From: an uncultured Clostridia bacterium
GTDB taxonomy: Bacteria; Bacillota; Clostridia; Christensenellales; Aristaeellaceae
Direction of reading: 5' to 3'
Length of the DNA: 64,000 bases
NCBI GenBank assembly: GCA_934636105.1
Contig: CAKTZR010000018.1
Location: 4,897 to 68,896 of the forward strand
A program made the translations under genes and the position numbers. Positions 35,835-44,239 of this stretch are shown piece after piece (within the stretch, counting starts at the first letter, position 1; each line of letters begins with the position of its first letter). The notes below the pieces were generated by a model, which saw only the letters and a program-made list of their open reading frames with translations, searched no databases and was not told the origin of the DNA.

Positions 35835-37205
35835 ATGAAAACTGTGTTTGAAAAGGTTTTTCAGCTGAGCAAACACAAAACCACCGCCAAGACTGAAATC
35901 ATGGCGGGTATCACCACATTCATGACGATGGCCTACATTCTGGCCGTCAACCCGAGCATCCTGTCCGCCGCGGGCATGGACTCCACCGCCGTTCTGCTGG
36001 CAACGGCGCTGTCTTCCTTCATCGGCACGGCGTGCATGGGCCTGATGGCGAACCTGCCGTTCGCGCTGTCCGCAGGCATGGGCCTCAACGCGTTTCTGGC
36101 CTACACCGTCGTGCTGGGCATGGGCTACACCTGGCAGGTCGCGCTGCTGGCCGTCTTCGTCGAGGGCCTGATCTTCATTGTGCTGAGCCTGACGAATGTG
36201 CGCGAGGCCATCTTCAACGCCATCCCGCTGACGCTCAAGCGCGGCGTTTCCGTCGGTATCGGCCTGTTCATCTGCTTCATCGGCCTGCAGAACGCCGGTC
36301 TGGCGGTCGATTCCTCCACGCTGGTGACGATTACGAGCTTCACCGAAAACTTCAACACGCACGGTATCTGCGCGCTGCTGGCGCTGGTCGGCCTGTTCAT
36401 CATGGCAGCGCTGTACATCCATCATGTGCGCGGCGCGATCCTGCTGGGCATTCTGGCGACCTGGATCATCGGCATGCTCTGCCAGGTGGTGGGCATTTAT
36501 GTGCCGGATCCGGCGAACGGCTTCTACACGCTGTTCCCGACGATGGCGCTGACGGATTTCTCCAAGCTGGGTCTGACCTTCGGCCAGTGCTTCAACGTGG
36601 ATTTCAGCAACGTCGGCATTGTCAATTTCATCATCGTCGTCTTCTCCTTCCTGTTCGTGGATATCTTTGATACCCTCGGCACCCTCATCGGCGTGGCTAC
36701 CAAGGCCGATATGCTCGACGAGGAAGGCCGCCTGCCGGGCATCAAGCCTGCGCTCATGGCGGACGCCATCGGCACCACCGTCGGCGCTGTGATGGGCACT
36801 TCGACCATCACCACCTTCGTCGAGTCCGCTTCCGGCGTAGCTGTCGGCGGCCGCACGGGTCTGACTGCGCTGACCACCGGCCTGCTGTTCCTGGCTTCCA
36901 TGTTCTTTGCGCCGATCTTCACGGCGATCCCGTCTTTCGCGACTGCTCCGGCGCTGATGATGGTCGGCTACCTGATGGTCTCCACCGTCACCGAAATCCG
37001 CTTCGACGAGGATAACATGGCCGAAGCCATCCCGGCGTATCTGGCCATCGTCGCCATGCCGCTGTTCTACAGCATCTCCGAAGGCATTTCCATGGGCATC
37101 ATCTCCTATGTGGTGCTGCATGTGGTCTCCGGCAAGGGCAAGCAGGTCAAGCCGCTGATGTATGTGCTGGCCGTGCTGTTCGTGCTCAAGTACATTTTCC
37201 TCTAA
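35835..37205 (+). CDS. NCS2-family (AzgA-type) purine permease
   Basis: 456 residues with about 12 membrane segments. The start matches AzgA/PbuG/PbuO hypoxanthine-guanine-adenine permeases (KTEIMAGITTFMTMAYILAVNPSIL in two parts), and the sixth to eighth helices carry FVDIFDTLGTLIGVATKADMLD and the TSTITTFVESASGVAVGGRTG loop. It takes up purine bases with protons. I chose the ATG at 35835 because the conserved N terminus begins there; the site GAAGGGA is close to it, and a longer in-frame opening upstream has no support. A family-1 repeat follows three bases after the stop codon. Confidence 0.92.
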   Translation: MKTVFEKVFQLSKHKTTAKTEIMAGITTFMTMAYILAVNPSILSAAGMDSTAVLLATALSSFIGTACMGLMANLPFALSAGMGLNAFLAYTVVLGMGYTWQVALLAVFVEGLIFIVLSLTNVREAIFNAIPLTLKRGVSVGIGLFICFIGLQNAGLAVDSSTLVTITSFTENFNTHGICALLALVGLFIMAALYIHHVRGAILLGILATWIIGMLCQVVGIYVPDPANGFYTLFPTMALTDFSKLGLTFGQCFNVDFSNVGIVNFIIVVFSFLFVDIFDTLGTLIGVATKADMLDEEGRLPGIKPALMADAIGTTVGAVMGTSTITTFVESASGVAVGGRTGLTALTTGLLFLASMFFAPIFTAIPSFATAPALMMVGYLMVSTVTEIRFDEDNMAEAIPAYLAIVAMPLFYSISEGISMGIISYVVLHVVSGKGKQVKPLMYVLAVLFVLKYIFL

Positions 37206-37207
37206 GA

Positions 37208-37388
37208 AAACTCCTTCCGTCACGACTTCGTCGTGCCAACCTTCGGCATCTCATCTATTTGTTTCCGTCACCGACGGCAACAGATTCGATGTCCCTCATG
37301 GAGGGAGGCGTTATCCTCTTGCTATCGTGACTTATACCAAAAGGCTCCCTCCCCGAGGGAGCTGTCAGCGAAGCTGACTGAGGGAGTT
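37208..37388. repeat. Paired inverted family-1 repeats after the NCS2 permease gene
   Basis: A long unit at 37208-37312 (ACTCCTTCCGTCACGACTTC ... GGAGGGAGGCGTT) and an inverted short unit at about 37347-37388 (GGCTCCCTCCCCGAGGGAGC ... GACTGAGGGAGTT). The linker TTATACCAAAAGGCTCCCTC recurs in the pair near 38.9 kb. No gene is seen in 37206-37577; the rest holds a terminator and promoter. Confidence 0.85.
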
Positions 37389-37422
37389 GCGGACTGCAAG
37401 TGATATGAGGAAAATCAATTTT

Positions 37423-37460
37423 AACTCCGCTCTTTGCTTCGGCAAGGGGCGGAGTTTTTT
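37423..37460 (+). terminator. Rho-independent terminator after the NCS2 permease region
   Basis: AACTCCGC (37423-37430) pairs with GCGGAGTT (37449-37456), with an inner stem closed by a TTCG loop and a run of T. Confidence 0.88.
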
Positions 37461-37475
37461 GCTGTCTTCACCCCC

Positions 37476-37535
37476 TTGTAAAAAGCCGTAAAAAACAGTA
37501 TAATACTATATTAGGGAGCGTGTCTGCGGACACGC
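37476..37535 (+). promoter_or_regulatory. Promoter and leader hairpin of the DNA methyltransferase gene
   Basis: TTGTAA (37476-37481), 17 bp, TATAAT (37499-37504). The leader contains GCGTGTC-TGCG-GACACGC (37518-37535), and AAGCGCAAGCGCTT farther on. Confidence 0.7.
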
Positions 37536-37577
37536 AGGAATCAAAAGAAGCGCAAGCGCTTAGAAAGGTGGATGGCC

Positions 37578-38846
37578 ATGCCCTGCACATATATCAGCTG
37601 CGTCGCAGAGCGCCATATGGGTCGGGAGAGCATGGGCACGCTCATCCAGGCAAAAATGCCGGAGGAAGGAGAGACCCTGCTATCCCGCTTCGGCGGACAG
37701 GTGCAGACCATCTATCTCGATCCGCCGTTCAACACGGGCAAGCAGTTCGATATGAAGGCGCGCATTGGCGAACGCGGCTATAAAAACGGGTCGCCCAGCC
37801 TGAATCTGCCCGCCTATGACGACCGCTGGCCGGATCGCGCGGAATATCTGGCGATGATGAAAAAGACGCTGCTGCTCTCCCGCGATCTGCTCAAGAAGGA
37901 AGGCACGATCTTTCTGCATATCGACAGCCGGATGTATGCGCATCTGCGGCTGCTGATGGACGACGTTTTCGGCGAGAGCAGCTTTCTCAACGAGATCATC
38001 TGGAGCTATCAGACGGGCGGCCGCGCGCGCAGTTATTTTCCGCGCAAGCATGACGTGATTCTGTTTTATGCGCGGTCGAGGTCGTATTATTTCAACCTCA
38101 AGGCCGTGCCGGTTGCGCGAAATGAGTCGCGCAGCAACCACATGCGCCGCGCCGTTGATGAAAACGGGCGCAGCTATCGCGCGATTATGTCCGGCGGCAA
38201 GGAATACCGCTATTATGACGACGAGCCGGCTTATCCCGGCGACGTATGGGACGATATCAGCCATTTGCAGCAGAAGGATCCCCAGCGCACCGGATACGAG
38301 ACGCAAAAGCCGCTCAAGCTGCTCGAACGCATCGTCAGCTGTTCTTCGCAGGAGGGCGATCTCATCTGCGACCTGTTCGCGGGCAGCGGCACGTCGGCCG
38401 TCGCGGCGGCTGGACTGAACCGACGCTTTTTGTGCGTCGATCAAAGCCCGCTGGCGATTGCGACGACGGGCAAACGGCTGGCGCAGAGCACGGCGGGCAA
38501 GCCGCTGGATTTCACGTTCGATGTGGAAGCGCCGTGCGGCGCGGACGACTGCGTGGTGGAAGCGGAGGTCTTCCCGGCGATCAGCTCGTACACGGTGCGG
38601 CTCATCAGCTTTGAAAACGAGGCCGCGCAGGCTATTGGCATCAACGGTTTGGACGCGGTGGATCAATGGAGCTGCGGCTTTGTGCAGGGCGATACCTATC
38701 GGCCGTATGCGTCGAGCGTGCGCAGCGTGGCGACACCGGCACTGGCCGCAACGCTGGAAATGCCCGTCTGCGCGGGCGAGCCGTGCATCATGGTTGTGGA
38801 TATTTGGGGCAAGCGGCGGTTCTATCTGCCCAAGAGAAGGTATTAA
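37578..38846 (+). CDS. DNA methyltransferase (beta-class adenine-N6/cytosine-N4 type), no restriction partner seen
   Basis: 422 residues. The catalytic motif DPPF (48-51, in YLDPPFNTGKQF) precedes the AdoMet motif FAGSGTSA (267-274), the order of beta-class amino-methyltransferases and of type III Mod subunits. Between them SYQTGGRARSYFPRKHD and a segment with YETQKPLKLLERI match that class. The C-terminal 110 residues after the AdoMet motif are unlike common methylases and end in a beta-rich segment. No endonuclease or Res gene lies beside it, so it may be an orphan methylase or a solitary relic. Start 37578 is chosen for AAGGTGG six bases upstream. Target site is unknown. Confidence 0.85.
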   Translation: MPCTYISCVAERHMGRESMGTLIQAKMPEEGETLLSRFGGQVQTIYLDPPFNTGKQFDMKARIGERGYKNGSPSLNLPAYDDRWPDRAEYLAMMKKTLLLSRDLLKKEGTIFLHIDSRMYAHLRLLMDDVFGESSFLNEIIWSYQTGGRARSYFPRKHDVILFYARSRSYYFNLKAVPVARNESRSNHMRRAVDENGRSYRAIMSGGKEYRYYDDEPAYPGDVWDDISHLQQKDPQRTGYETQKPLKLLERIVSCSSQEGDLICDLFAGSGTSAVAAAGLNRRFLCVDQSPLAIATTGKRLAQSTAGKPLDFTFDVEAPCGADDCVVEAEVFPAISSYTVRLISFENEAAQAIGINGLDAVDQWSCGFVQGDTYRPYASSVRSVATPALAATLEMPVCAGEPCIMVVDIWGKRRFYLPKRRY

Positions 38847-38969
38847 CTCCTTCCGGTCGCTAACGCGACCACCTCCCTCAAAGAGGGAGGTTTTGTTCTT
38901 CCGCAATGATGCTTATACCAAAAGGCTCCCTCTGGGAGGGAGCTGTCAGCGAAGCTGACTGAGGGAGTA
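38846..38969. repeat. Paired inverted family-1 repeats between the methylase and the trmD operon
   Basis: Unit A (about 38846-38891, ACTCCTTCCGGTCGCTAACG ... GAGGGAGGTTTT) starts on the last base of the methylase stop codon. Unit B (about 38924-38969, GGCTCCCTCTGGGAGGGAGC ... GACTGAGGGAGTA) is inverted and ends nine bases before the next ATG, so its GAGGGAG may act as that gene's ribosome binding site. Confidence 0.85.
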
Positions 38970-38978
38970 AAAGAAGCT

Positions 38979-39575
38979 ATGACCAACGGATATATGGTTT
39001 ATCTGCTCAGGATTCTGGCGGCGCAGGGCGCGCTGGCGTCCGTGTACACCGACCCGGACGACCCGGAGGGATTCTCCGCGGGGTTCGTCGAAGCGGTGGA
39101 CGGGCAGCATGTGCTCATGTGCGATTTAAGCCCGTGGGGGCAGATTGACGGCTGGCGCGTGCGGCGCAATCAGGACGTTATTCAGGTGCTCGCGGGGGAG
39201 GAATATGAACAGCGGCTGGCGATGCTGCTCGCTTATCATAAGCAGCACCATCGCTGCTTTTTTACGGAAGCGCCCGCGGAGGACACCGACCTGCTGCTCA
39301 GCGTGCTGATCGCGTGCAAGGAGCGCGGGGAGATCGTCTCGGTCATCATGGGCGACGACATGATTACGGGCCGCGTGCTGGAGGCCAACGGCCTGCGGCT
39401 CAAGCTGCGGCTGCTGGATTTCTTCGGCCGCGAGGCGGAGGAGGAAACCGTCACCCTGCGCGAAATTGAGATTCTGGAAATCGCCACGCAGGAGGAGCAG
39501 ATGTACGCCGTGCTTGAAGACATGGCGAAGCAGGAAATGACGCTGCTTTCGTCCGAGCCTACGGAGGATCAATGA
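38979..39575 (+). CDS. Uncharacterised protein translationally coupled to TrmD
   Basis: 198 residues; I do not recognise the family. Two small-barrel halves can be guessed: an N-terminal part with MVYLLRILAAQGALASVY and GFVEAVDGQHVLMCDLSPWGQIDGWRV, and a C-terminal part with GDDMITGRVLEANGLRLKLRL followed by a beta-strand and an acidic helix. Both read like Sm/SH3-type RNA- or protein-binding barrels; this is a guess from the sequence. No signal peptide or membrane segment. Its stop overlaps the trmD start by four bases, and the ribosome binding site may be supplied by the repeat upstream. A role in translation or RNA modification is plausible because of the neighbours. Confidence 0.75.
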   Translation: MTNGYMVYLLRILAAQGALASVYTDPDDPEGFSAGFVEAVDGQHVLMCDLSPWGQIDGWRVRRNQDVIQVLAGEEYEQRLAMLLAYHKQHHRCFFTEAPAEDTDLLLSVLIACKERGEIVSVIMGDDMITGRVLEANGLRLKLRLLDFFGREAEEETVTLREIEILEIATQEEQMYAVLEDMAKQEMTLLSSEPTEDQ

Positions 39576-40363
39576 AAATCACGATTTTGACCACCTTCCC
39601 GGAGATGTTCACCCCGCTGCACACGAGTATGCTTGGCCGCGCGGAAAAAGCGGGCATTTTGGATATCCGCGAGGTGGATATCCGTGCCTATTCAAAAAAC
39701 AAGCACCATAACACCGACGACGCGCCCTTCGGCGGCGGCGCAGGCATGGTGATGCTGGCGCAGCCGATTGTGGACGCGATCCGCGATGTGCAGGGAGATC
39801 GAAAGGTGCGGCGCATTTATCTGTCCCCGCGCGGCGAGACGCTGACGCAGAAGAAGGCCGAGCAGCTCGCCAAGGAGGACGAGCTGATTTTGCTTTGCGG
39901 GCATTATGAGGGCGTGGATCAGCGCGCGCTGGATCTGTGCATCGACGAGGAACTTTCCATCGGCGATTATATTTTGACCGGCGGTGAGCTGGGCGCCATG
40001 GTGCTGGTGGACTGCGTGGCGCGGCTCGTGCCGGGCGTGCTTGGCTGCGAGGAGAGCGCGCAGACGGAGAGTTTTTCCTCCGGCCTGCTGGAATATCCGC
40101 AGTATACCCGCCCGCGCGAGTTTGAGGGGCTGACCGTACCCGAGCCGCTGCTCAACGGCAACCATGCGCATATCGTCGATTGGCAGATCAGCGAATCGCT
40201 GTATATCACGCTCCGCCGCCGGCCGGAGATGGCGCAGGCTTATCTTGCGGGACGCAAATTCACGCGACATCAGCAGAAGGTCGTGGACGCGGTGTTTGAA
40301 CGCATCCGCGAGGAGGATGAAGCGGCAAAAGCGGCTGACGTGCAGCCGGAGGAACGGCCATGA
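39572..40363 (+). CDS. trmD: tRNA (guanine37-N1)-methyltransferase
   Basis: 263 residues, slightly longer than the usual 230-250. The trefoil-knot AdoMet site is clear (DDAPFGGGAGMVM; LLCGHYEGVDQRALD; EELSIGDYILTGGELGAMVL). It methylates N1 of G37 next to the anticodon of tRNAs reading CNN codons and prevents frameshifting. In most bacteria it lies with rpsP, rimM and rplS; here it sits between an unknown protein and a TetM-like GTPase, with ATGA overlaps at both ends. Confidence 0.96.
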   Translation: MKITILTTFPEMFTPLHTSMLGRAEKAGILDIREVDIRAYSKNKHHNTDDAPFGGGAGMVMLAQPIVDAIRDVQGDRKVRRIYLSPRGETLTQKKAEQLAKEDELILLCGHYEGVDQRALDLCIDEELSIGDYILTGGELGAMVLVDCVARLVPGVLGCEESAQTESFSSGLLEYPQYTRPREFEGLTVPEPLLNGNHAHIVDWQISESLYITLRRRPEMAQAYLAGRKFTRHQQKVVDAVFERIREEDEAAKAADVQPEERP

Positions 40364-42288
40364 ATCTGACGCTGGGGGTTGCGGCGCATGTTGACGCGGG
40401 CAAGACGACGCTCTGCGAACAGCTGCTTCGGCGCGCGGGCGTGATTCGCGCCTGCGGCCGCGTGGATCACGGCGACGCGTTCATGGATGACGATCCGATG
40501 GAGCGGGCACGCGGCATTACGATTTTCACCGAACAGGCGACGCTTTCGTGGCCGATTCCGGAGGAGGAACCGCTGTTCGTTACGTTGATGGATACGCCGG
40601 GGCACGTCGATTTTTCCGGCGAGATGGAGCGCGCGCTTTCCGTGCTGGATGCGGCGCTGCTCGTCGTCTCCTGCGCGGAGGGCGTGCAGAGCCACACAGT
40701 GACGCTTTTTAAGCTGCTGCAAAAGCGGAAAATCCCGACGTTCATCTTTCTGAATAAGACGGACAGAGAGGGCGCGGATATTTCGCGCGTCATGGCGCAG
40801 ATGCGCAGGCTGCTTTCCGGCGACTGTGTGCTGATGACGGGCGACGTGCGCGAAGCGCTGGCCGAGCGCGACGAGCTTCTGTTGGAACAGCATGTGGAAG
40901 AAACTGCGGGGAAGGAAGACTATCTTTCGGGCGCGCGGCGCGCGTTTGCGGCCTGCGCGCTTTATCCGGTTTTGGCGGGCAGCGCGCTGAACGATGTCGG
41001 CGTGGATGCGCTGATGGAAGCTGTCGGGGCGCTTGGCCGCACGGATTATGCGCAGAAGGAGTCGGCACCGTTTTCCGCGAAGGCGTATCGGGTGCGGCGC
41101 GTCGGCGGCGTTCGGTATACCTATGTGAAGGTGACGAGCGGCGTTTTGCGCGCGCGCGACGAGGTGCAGACGCTCGCAGGGGCGTGCAAGGTCGCGGCGA
41201 TTCTCGCGCCGCAGGGCGGAAAACTGCTGCCGATGGGCGAAGCACACGCGGGGCAGACCGCTGCGCTGGCGGGGCTTTCGGCCAAGCCGGGGGAGCGCAT
41301 CGGCGAGAATTGCGGCCTTGAAATGCCCGAAACCGTTCCGCTGATGAGCGTGCAGGTGGAGCCGATCGAGCCGCTGACGCAGAGCGCGCTGCTGATGCAC
41401 CTGCGCGAGCTGGAGGAGGAAGACCCGCTGCTTTCCGTTCGCCCGGAAGCGGACGGCGTATCCGTCGGCGTGATGGGCGCGGTGCAGGTGGAGGTGCTGC
41501 AAGGCGTTTTGGAGGCGCGCTTTGGCGATCATGTGCGCATGCTGCCGCCGCATGTGCTCTACAAGGAGACGATTGCCGCGCCCGTCGTGGGCATCGGGCA
41601 TTATGAGCCGCTGCGGCACTATGCCGAGGTTTGGCTGAAACTTGAACCCGGCGCGCCGGAAAGCGGAATTACGTTCACGGCGGATTGTCCGCCCAATTCG
41701 CTGGATGAAAACTGGAAGCGGCTGATCCGCACGCATGTCTTTGAGCGGGAGCATCCCGGCGTGCTGACGGGCAGTCCGCTGACGGATGTGCAGATTCATC
41801 TGATTGCAGGGCGCGCGCACCTCAAGCATACGGAGGGCGGCGACTTCCGCGAAGCGACCTGCCGCGCGATTCGCAATGCGCTGATGCAGGCGGAAAATGT
41901 GCTGCTTGAGCCGGTCGTTCGGTTCGAATTGGCGATGCCGAGCGAGACGCTGGCGCGGGTGACGGGCGAGCTTCTGCGCATCGGCGCACAGCTGGACGCA
42001 TCTGAAACGGACGGAGGGGAAACGACGCTGACAGGCGTCTGCACGGCTGCGATGTTTTGGGATTATCCAACAAAGTTCGCCGCATCTACGCGCGGCCACG
42101 GGCGCATTGCGTCGCGGTTTTATCGGTACGAACCCTGCAAAAATCAGGCGGAATTGGTGCAGAAGCTCGGCTATGACGCACTTGCGGATGTACAAAACCC
42201 GCCCGGAAGCATTTTTTGCAGCCACGGTGCGGGCTTCTATGTCGCGTGGGATCACGTCCGCGATTGGGCGCACTGCGAGGTGGAATAA
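40360..42288 (+). CDS. TetM/EF-G-like translation factor GTPase
   Basis: 642 residues, the size of ribosomal-protection proteins. P-loop AHVDAGKTT (9-17), G3 DTPGHVDF and G4 NKTD are intact, followed by EF-G-like domains II to V. Domain V ends GSIFCSHGAGFYVAWDHV, which I know from the housekeeping TetM-like branch in Clostridia rather than from mobile tet genes. Its close coupling to trmD and its GC content like that of the neighbours also suggest a native translation factor rather than an acquired resistance gene. Resistance to tetracycline cannot be claimed from this sequence. It overlaps trmD by four bases and is followed after two bases by a MocR regulator. Confidence 0.85.
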   Translation: MNLTLGVAAHVDAGKTTLCEQLLRRAGVIRACGRVDHGDAFMDDDPMERARGITIFTEQATLSWPIPEEEPLFVTLMDTPGHVDFSGEMERALSVLDAALLVVSCAEGVQSHTVTLFKLLQKRKIPTFIFLNKTDREGADISRVMAQMRRLLSGDCVLMTGDVREALAERDELLLEQHVEETAGKEDYLSGARRAFAACALYPVLAGSALNDVGVDALMEAVGALGRTDYAQKESAPFSAKAYRVRRVGGVRYTYVKVTSGVLRARDEVQTLAGACKVAAILAPQGGKLLPMGEAHAGQTAALAGLSAKPGERIGENCGLEMPETVPLMSVQVEPIEPLTQSALLMHLRELEEEDPLLSVRPEADGVSVGVMGAVQVEVLQGVLEARFGDHVRMLPPHVLYKETIAAPVVGIGHYEPLRHYAEVWLKLEPGAPESGITFTADCPPNSLDENWKRLIRTHVFEREHPGVLTGSPLTDVQIHLIAGRAHLKHTEGGDFREATCRAIRNALMQAENVLLEPVVRFELAMPSETLARVTGELLRIGAQLDASETDGGETTLTGVCTAAMFWDYPTKFAASTRGHGRIASRFYRYEPCKNQAELVQKLGYDALADVQNPPGSIFCSHGAGFYVAWDHVRDWAHCEVE

Positions 42289-42290
42289 GC

Positions 42291-43637
42291 ATGTTTACAT
42301 GTACATTGGAACCGACGAGCAGAACGCCCCTCTGCGAGCAGCTTTATACCGCGCTCAAGCGCGAAATGGAGCAAGGCGGCATTCGACCGGGAGAGCGCAT
42401 GCCCTCCAAGCGCGAGCTGGCGGCGCATTTGAGCGTCAGCACGGCGACGGTCGAAGCGGCCTATGCGCGGCTCATCAGCGAGGGGCTTTGCGAAAGCCGC
42501 CCGCGAAGCGGCATTTACGCGCTGGAGCAGGATAAAAGCGTTGGATTGACAGCCGGCGAAAAGCCGCCCGTTCGCTGGAATTTCGGCACGGGCGCGGCGG
42601 ATGCGGCGCATTTTCCCTATGCCATGTGGGCGCGGCTGATGCGCGAGGTGCTCAGCGAGCAGAGCGCAACGCTGCTGCTTTCCGGCGATCCGCAGGGCGA
42701 ACCCGCGCTTCGGCGGGAGATTGCGGGTTATCTGCACCGCATGCGCGGCATCGACGTGCCGCCGGATGCGATTGTCCTCGGCGCGGGCACGGAGGTGCTC
42801 GTCTCTGCGCTCGTTGCGCTGATCGGTCGGGAGCGGCTTTTCGCGGTGGAAGATCCCGGCTATTCGCGTGTGCGGCGCATTCTGGTGGTCAGCGGCGCAC
42901 GGATTGCGCCGACGCCGCTTTCCGGCGGGGCGATCGATGTGCGCGAATTATATCGAAGCGGCGCGGGCGCGGCGTATGTGACCCCGACGCATCAATTCCC
43001 GACGGGCGAGGAAATGCAGCCCGGCCAACGGGAAGCGCTGCTGCACTGGGCGCGCGAGACGGGCGGCTATATTTTGGAGGACGATTACGACAGCGAATTC
43101 CGCTTTTCCGGCGCGGGTGCACCCGCTCTGCGCGCGATGGACGGCGGGCGGCAGGTTGTCTATATGAACACGTTTTCGCGGACGCTCGCGCCCGGTCTGC
43201 GCCTGAGCTTCATGGTGCTGCCGGAGGAACTGGCGGCGCGCTATCGAACGATGCACGCGGCCTGCACCGTGCCGGGCTTTGAACAGGAGACGCTTCGAAA
43301 ATTCATCGCGGGCGGTTTTTTGGAGCGGCATATCGCACGGATGCGCGTGATCTATCGCGCGCGTCTCGCGGCGCTGACGGAAGCTGTGCAGGCGCTGAAT
43401 CTCGGCGACATTGCGCCCTGCGGCGCGGGACTGTACGCCCTGCTTTGCGTCGGCGGCAAAGCGCCCGCGCGCGAGCTGGCGCCTCTGGCCGAGCAGGCGG
43501 GCGTGCATCTCACAAGATTGTCCGATTATGCGGTGATGCAGAACGACGAAAGCCGCGTTGTGCTGCTGGGCTTTTCCGGCATGGATGAAGAACAGATTCG
43601 GCAGGGGCTTTCCGCGCTGAAAAAGGCGTGGGGATAA
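42291..43637 (+). CDS. MocR/PdxR-family regulator (GntR helix-turn-helix plus aminotransferase domain)
   Basis: 448 residues. An N-terminal GntR winged helix (about 10-75: TPLCEQLYTALKREMEQGGI; MPSKRELAAHLSVSTATVEAAY) is fused to an aminotransferase-fold domain (about 100-448). These proteins often sense PLP or amino-acid aldimines. The usual PLP-lysine motif reads TFSKT in the family, but here the codon is CGG, giving TFSRT with Arg297, so a normal Schiff base with PLP cannot form. Other sites such as LEDDYDSEFRF are kept. The start at 42291 has GAGGTGGA upstream. It is probably part of the trmD operon. Confidence 0.9.
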   Translation: MFTCTLEPTSRTPLCEQLYTALKREMEQGGIRPGERMPSKRELAAHLSVSTATVEAAYARLISEGLCESRPRSGIYALEQDKSVGLTAGEKPPVRWNFGTGAADAAHFPYAMWARLMREVLSEQSATLLLSGDPQGEPALRREIAGYLHRMRGIDVPPDAIVLGAGTEVLVSALVALIGRERLFAVEDPGYSRVRRILVVSGARIAPTPLSGGAIDVRELYRSGAGAAYVTPTHQFPTGEEMQPGQREALLHWARETGGYILEDDYDSEFRFSGAGAPALRAMDGGRQVVYMNTFSRTLAPGLRLSFMVLPEELAARYRTMHAACTVPGFEQETLRKFIAGGFLERHIARMRVIYRARLAALTEAVQALNLGDIAPCGAGLYALLCVGGKAPARELAPLAEQAGVHLTRLSDYAVMQNDESRVVLLGFSGMDEEQIRQGLSALKKAWG

Positions 43638-43648
43638 GGAGAATGACC

Positions 43649-44041
43649 ATGAAGAAAATGCTGCTGGCGGCGGCGCTCTGCGCGCTGCTCGTCTCCCTTT
43701 CCGGCTGTACGGGCATTGAAAATGCGCTGCACGAGGCGGGGGAGAAGATTCAGAGCAGTCAGGTGGAAACGCCGCAGAACAACGGCGGGGACATCGATTG
43801 GAGCTTTGTGCCCGTTGTGCGGGAAAAGGCGGTCAGCCTGTTCACCGAAGCGTTTCCGGATGCGACGGTTAAGGAAACGGGCGTGGCCTGCAAGAATACG
43901 AAAGCCGACCGCGTGATCGTGACCATCAGCTATGAATTGAACGGCAAGAACGGCGACTACGGCTTTGATTATGAAAAGGACGAGAACGGGGAATACGTGC
44001 TCAAGCGCTATGGCGGCGGCGTGAGTTCGGACGATCTGTAA
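43649..44041 (+). CDS. Small lipoprotein of unknown function
   Basis: 130 residues with a lipoprotein signal and lipobox LSGC (in SLSGCTG). The mature part is short and polar with a beta-rich segment (RVIVTISYELNGKNGDYGFDYEK). I do not recognise the family. I chose the ATG at 43649, seven bases after AAGGAG; an ATG at 43643 is too close. It follows the MocR gene after 11 bases and could be in that operon. Confidence 0.78.
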   Translation: MKKMLLAAALCALLVSLSGCTGIENALHEAGEKIQSSQVETPQNNGGDIDWSFVPVVREKAVSLFTEAFPDATVKETGVACKNTKADRVIVTISYELNGKNGDYGFDYEKDENGEYVLKRYGGGVSSDDL

Positions 44042-44059
44042 GGGGAACGTTGGGACGCT

Positions 44060-44102
44060 GTCCCAAGCCCTGCCAAGAACCTGAGGTTCTTGGATTTCCC
44101 GA
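44060..44102. repeat. Family-2 repeat (AAGAACCTGAGGTTCTT core), copy 1
   Basis: CCAAGAACCTGAGGTTCTTGG is a near-perfect 20-base palindrome flanked by GGGACAGC-like and GATTTCCC stretches. It is inverted relative to the other copies, at 48008, 55443 and 62740. Confidence 0.8.
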
Positions 44103-44104
44103 AT

Positions 44105-44144
44105 AAAAAAACTTCGAGATTGTGCGTGTGTCTCGAAGTTTTTT
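44105..44144. terminator. Bidirectional terminator between the lipoprotein gene and the ABC exporter operon
   Basis: AAAAACTTCGAGA pairs with TCTCGAAGTTTTT with an 11-base loop; T runs lie on both strands. Confidence 0.88.
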
Positions 44145-44185
44145 ATATACCGTTATTTTTGCTTATATGGGAAGCTTTGAAAAGA

Positions 44186-44237
44186 GCCTCCCTCTTTGAG
44201 GGAGGTGGCACGACGAAGTCGTGACGGAAGGCGTAAA
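44186..44237. repeat. Family-1 repeat copy downstream of the ABC permease gene
   Basis: GCCTCCCTCTTTGAGGGAGG followed by CACGACGAAGTCGTG and GGAAGGCGT. It ends three bases before the permease stop codon (minus strand). Confidence 0.85.
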
Positions 44238-44239
44238 AC

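Noticed and set aside
41911..41940. GGTTCGAATT as a tRNA T-loop
   Set aside because: It lies inside the TetM-like gene in frame, with no acceptor, D or anticodon stems around it.
40360..42288. Calling the TetM-like protein a tetracycline resistance gene
   Set aside because: It is embedded in a trmD operon, its base composition matches its neighbours, and its domain V ending fits the housekeeping branch. Resistance cannot be inferred from similarity alone.
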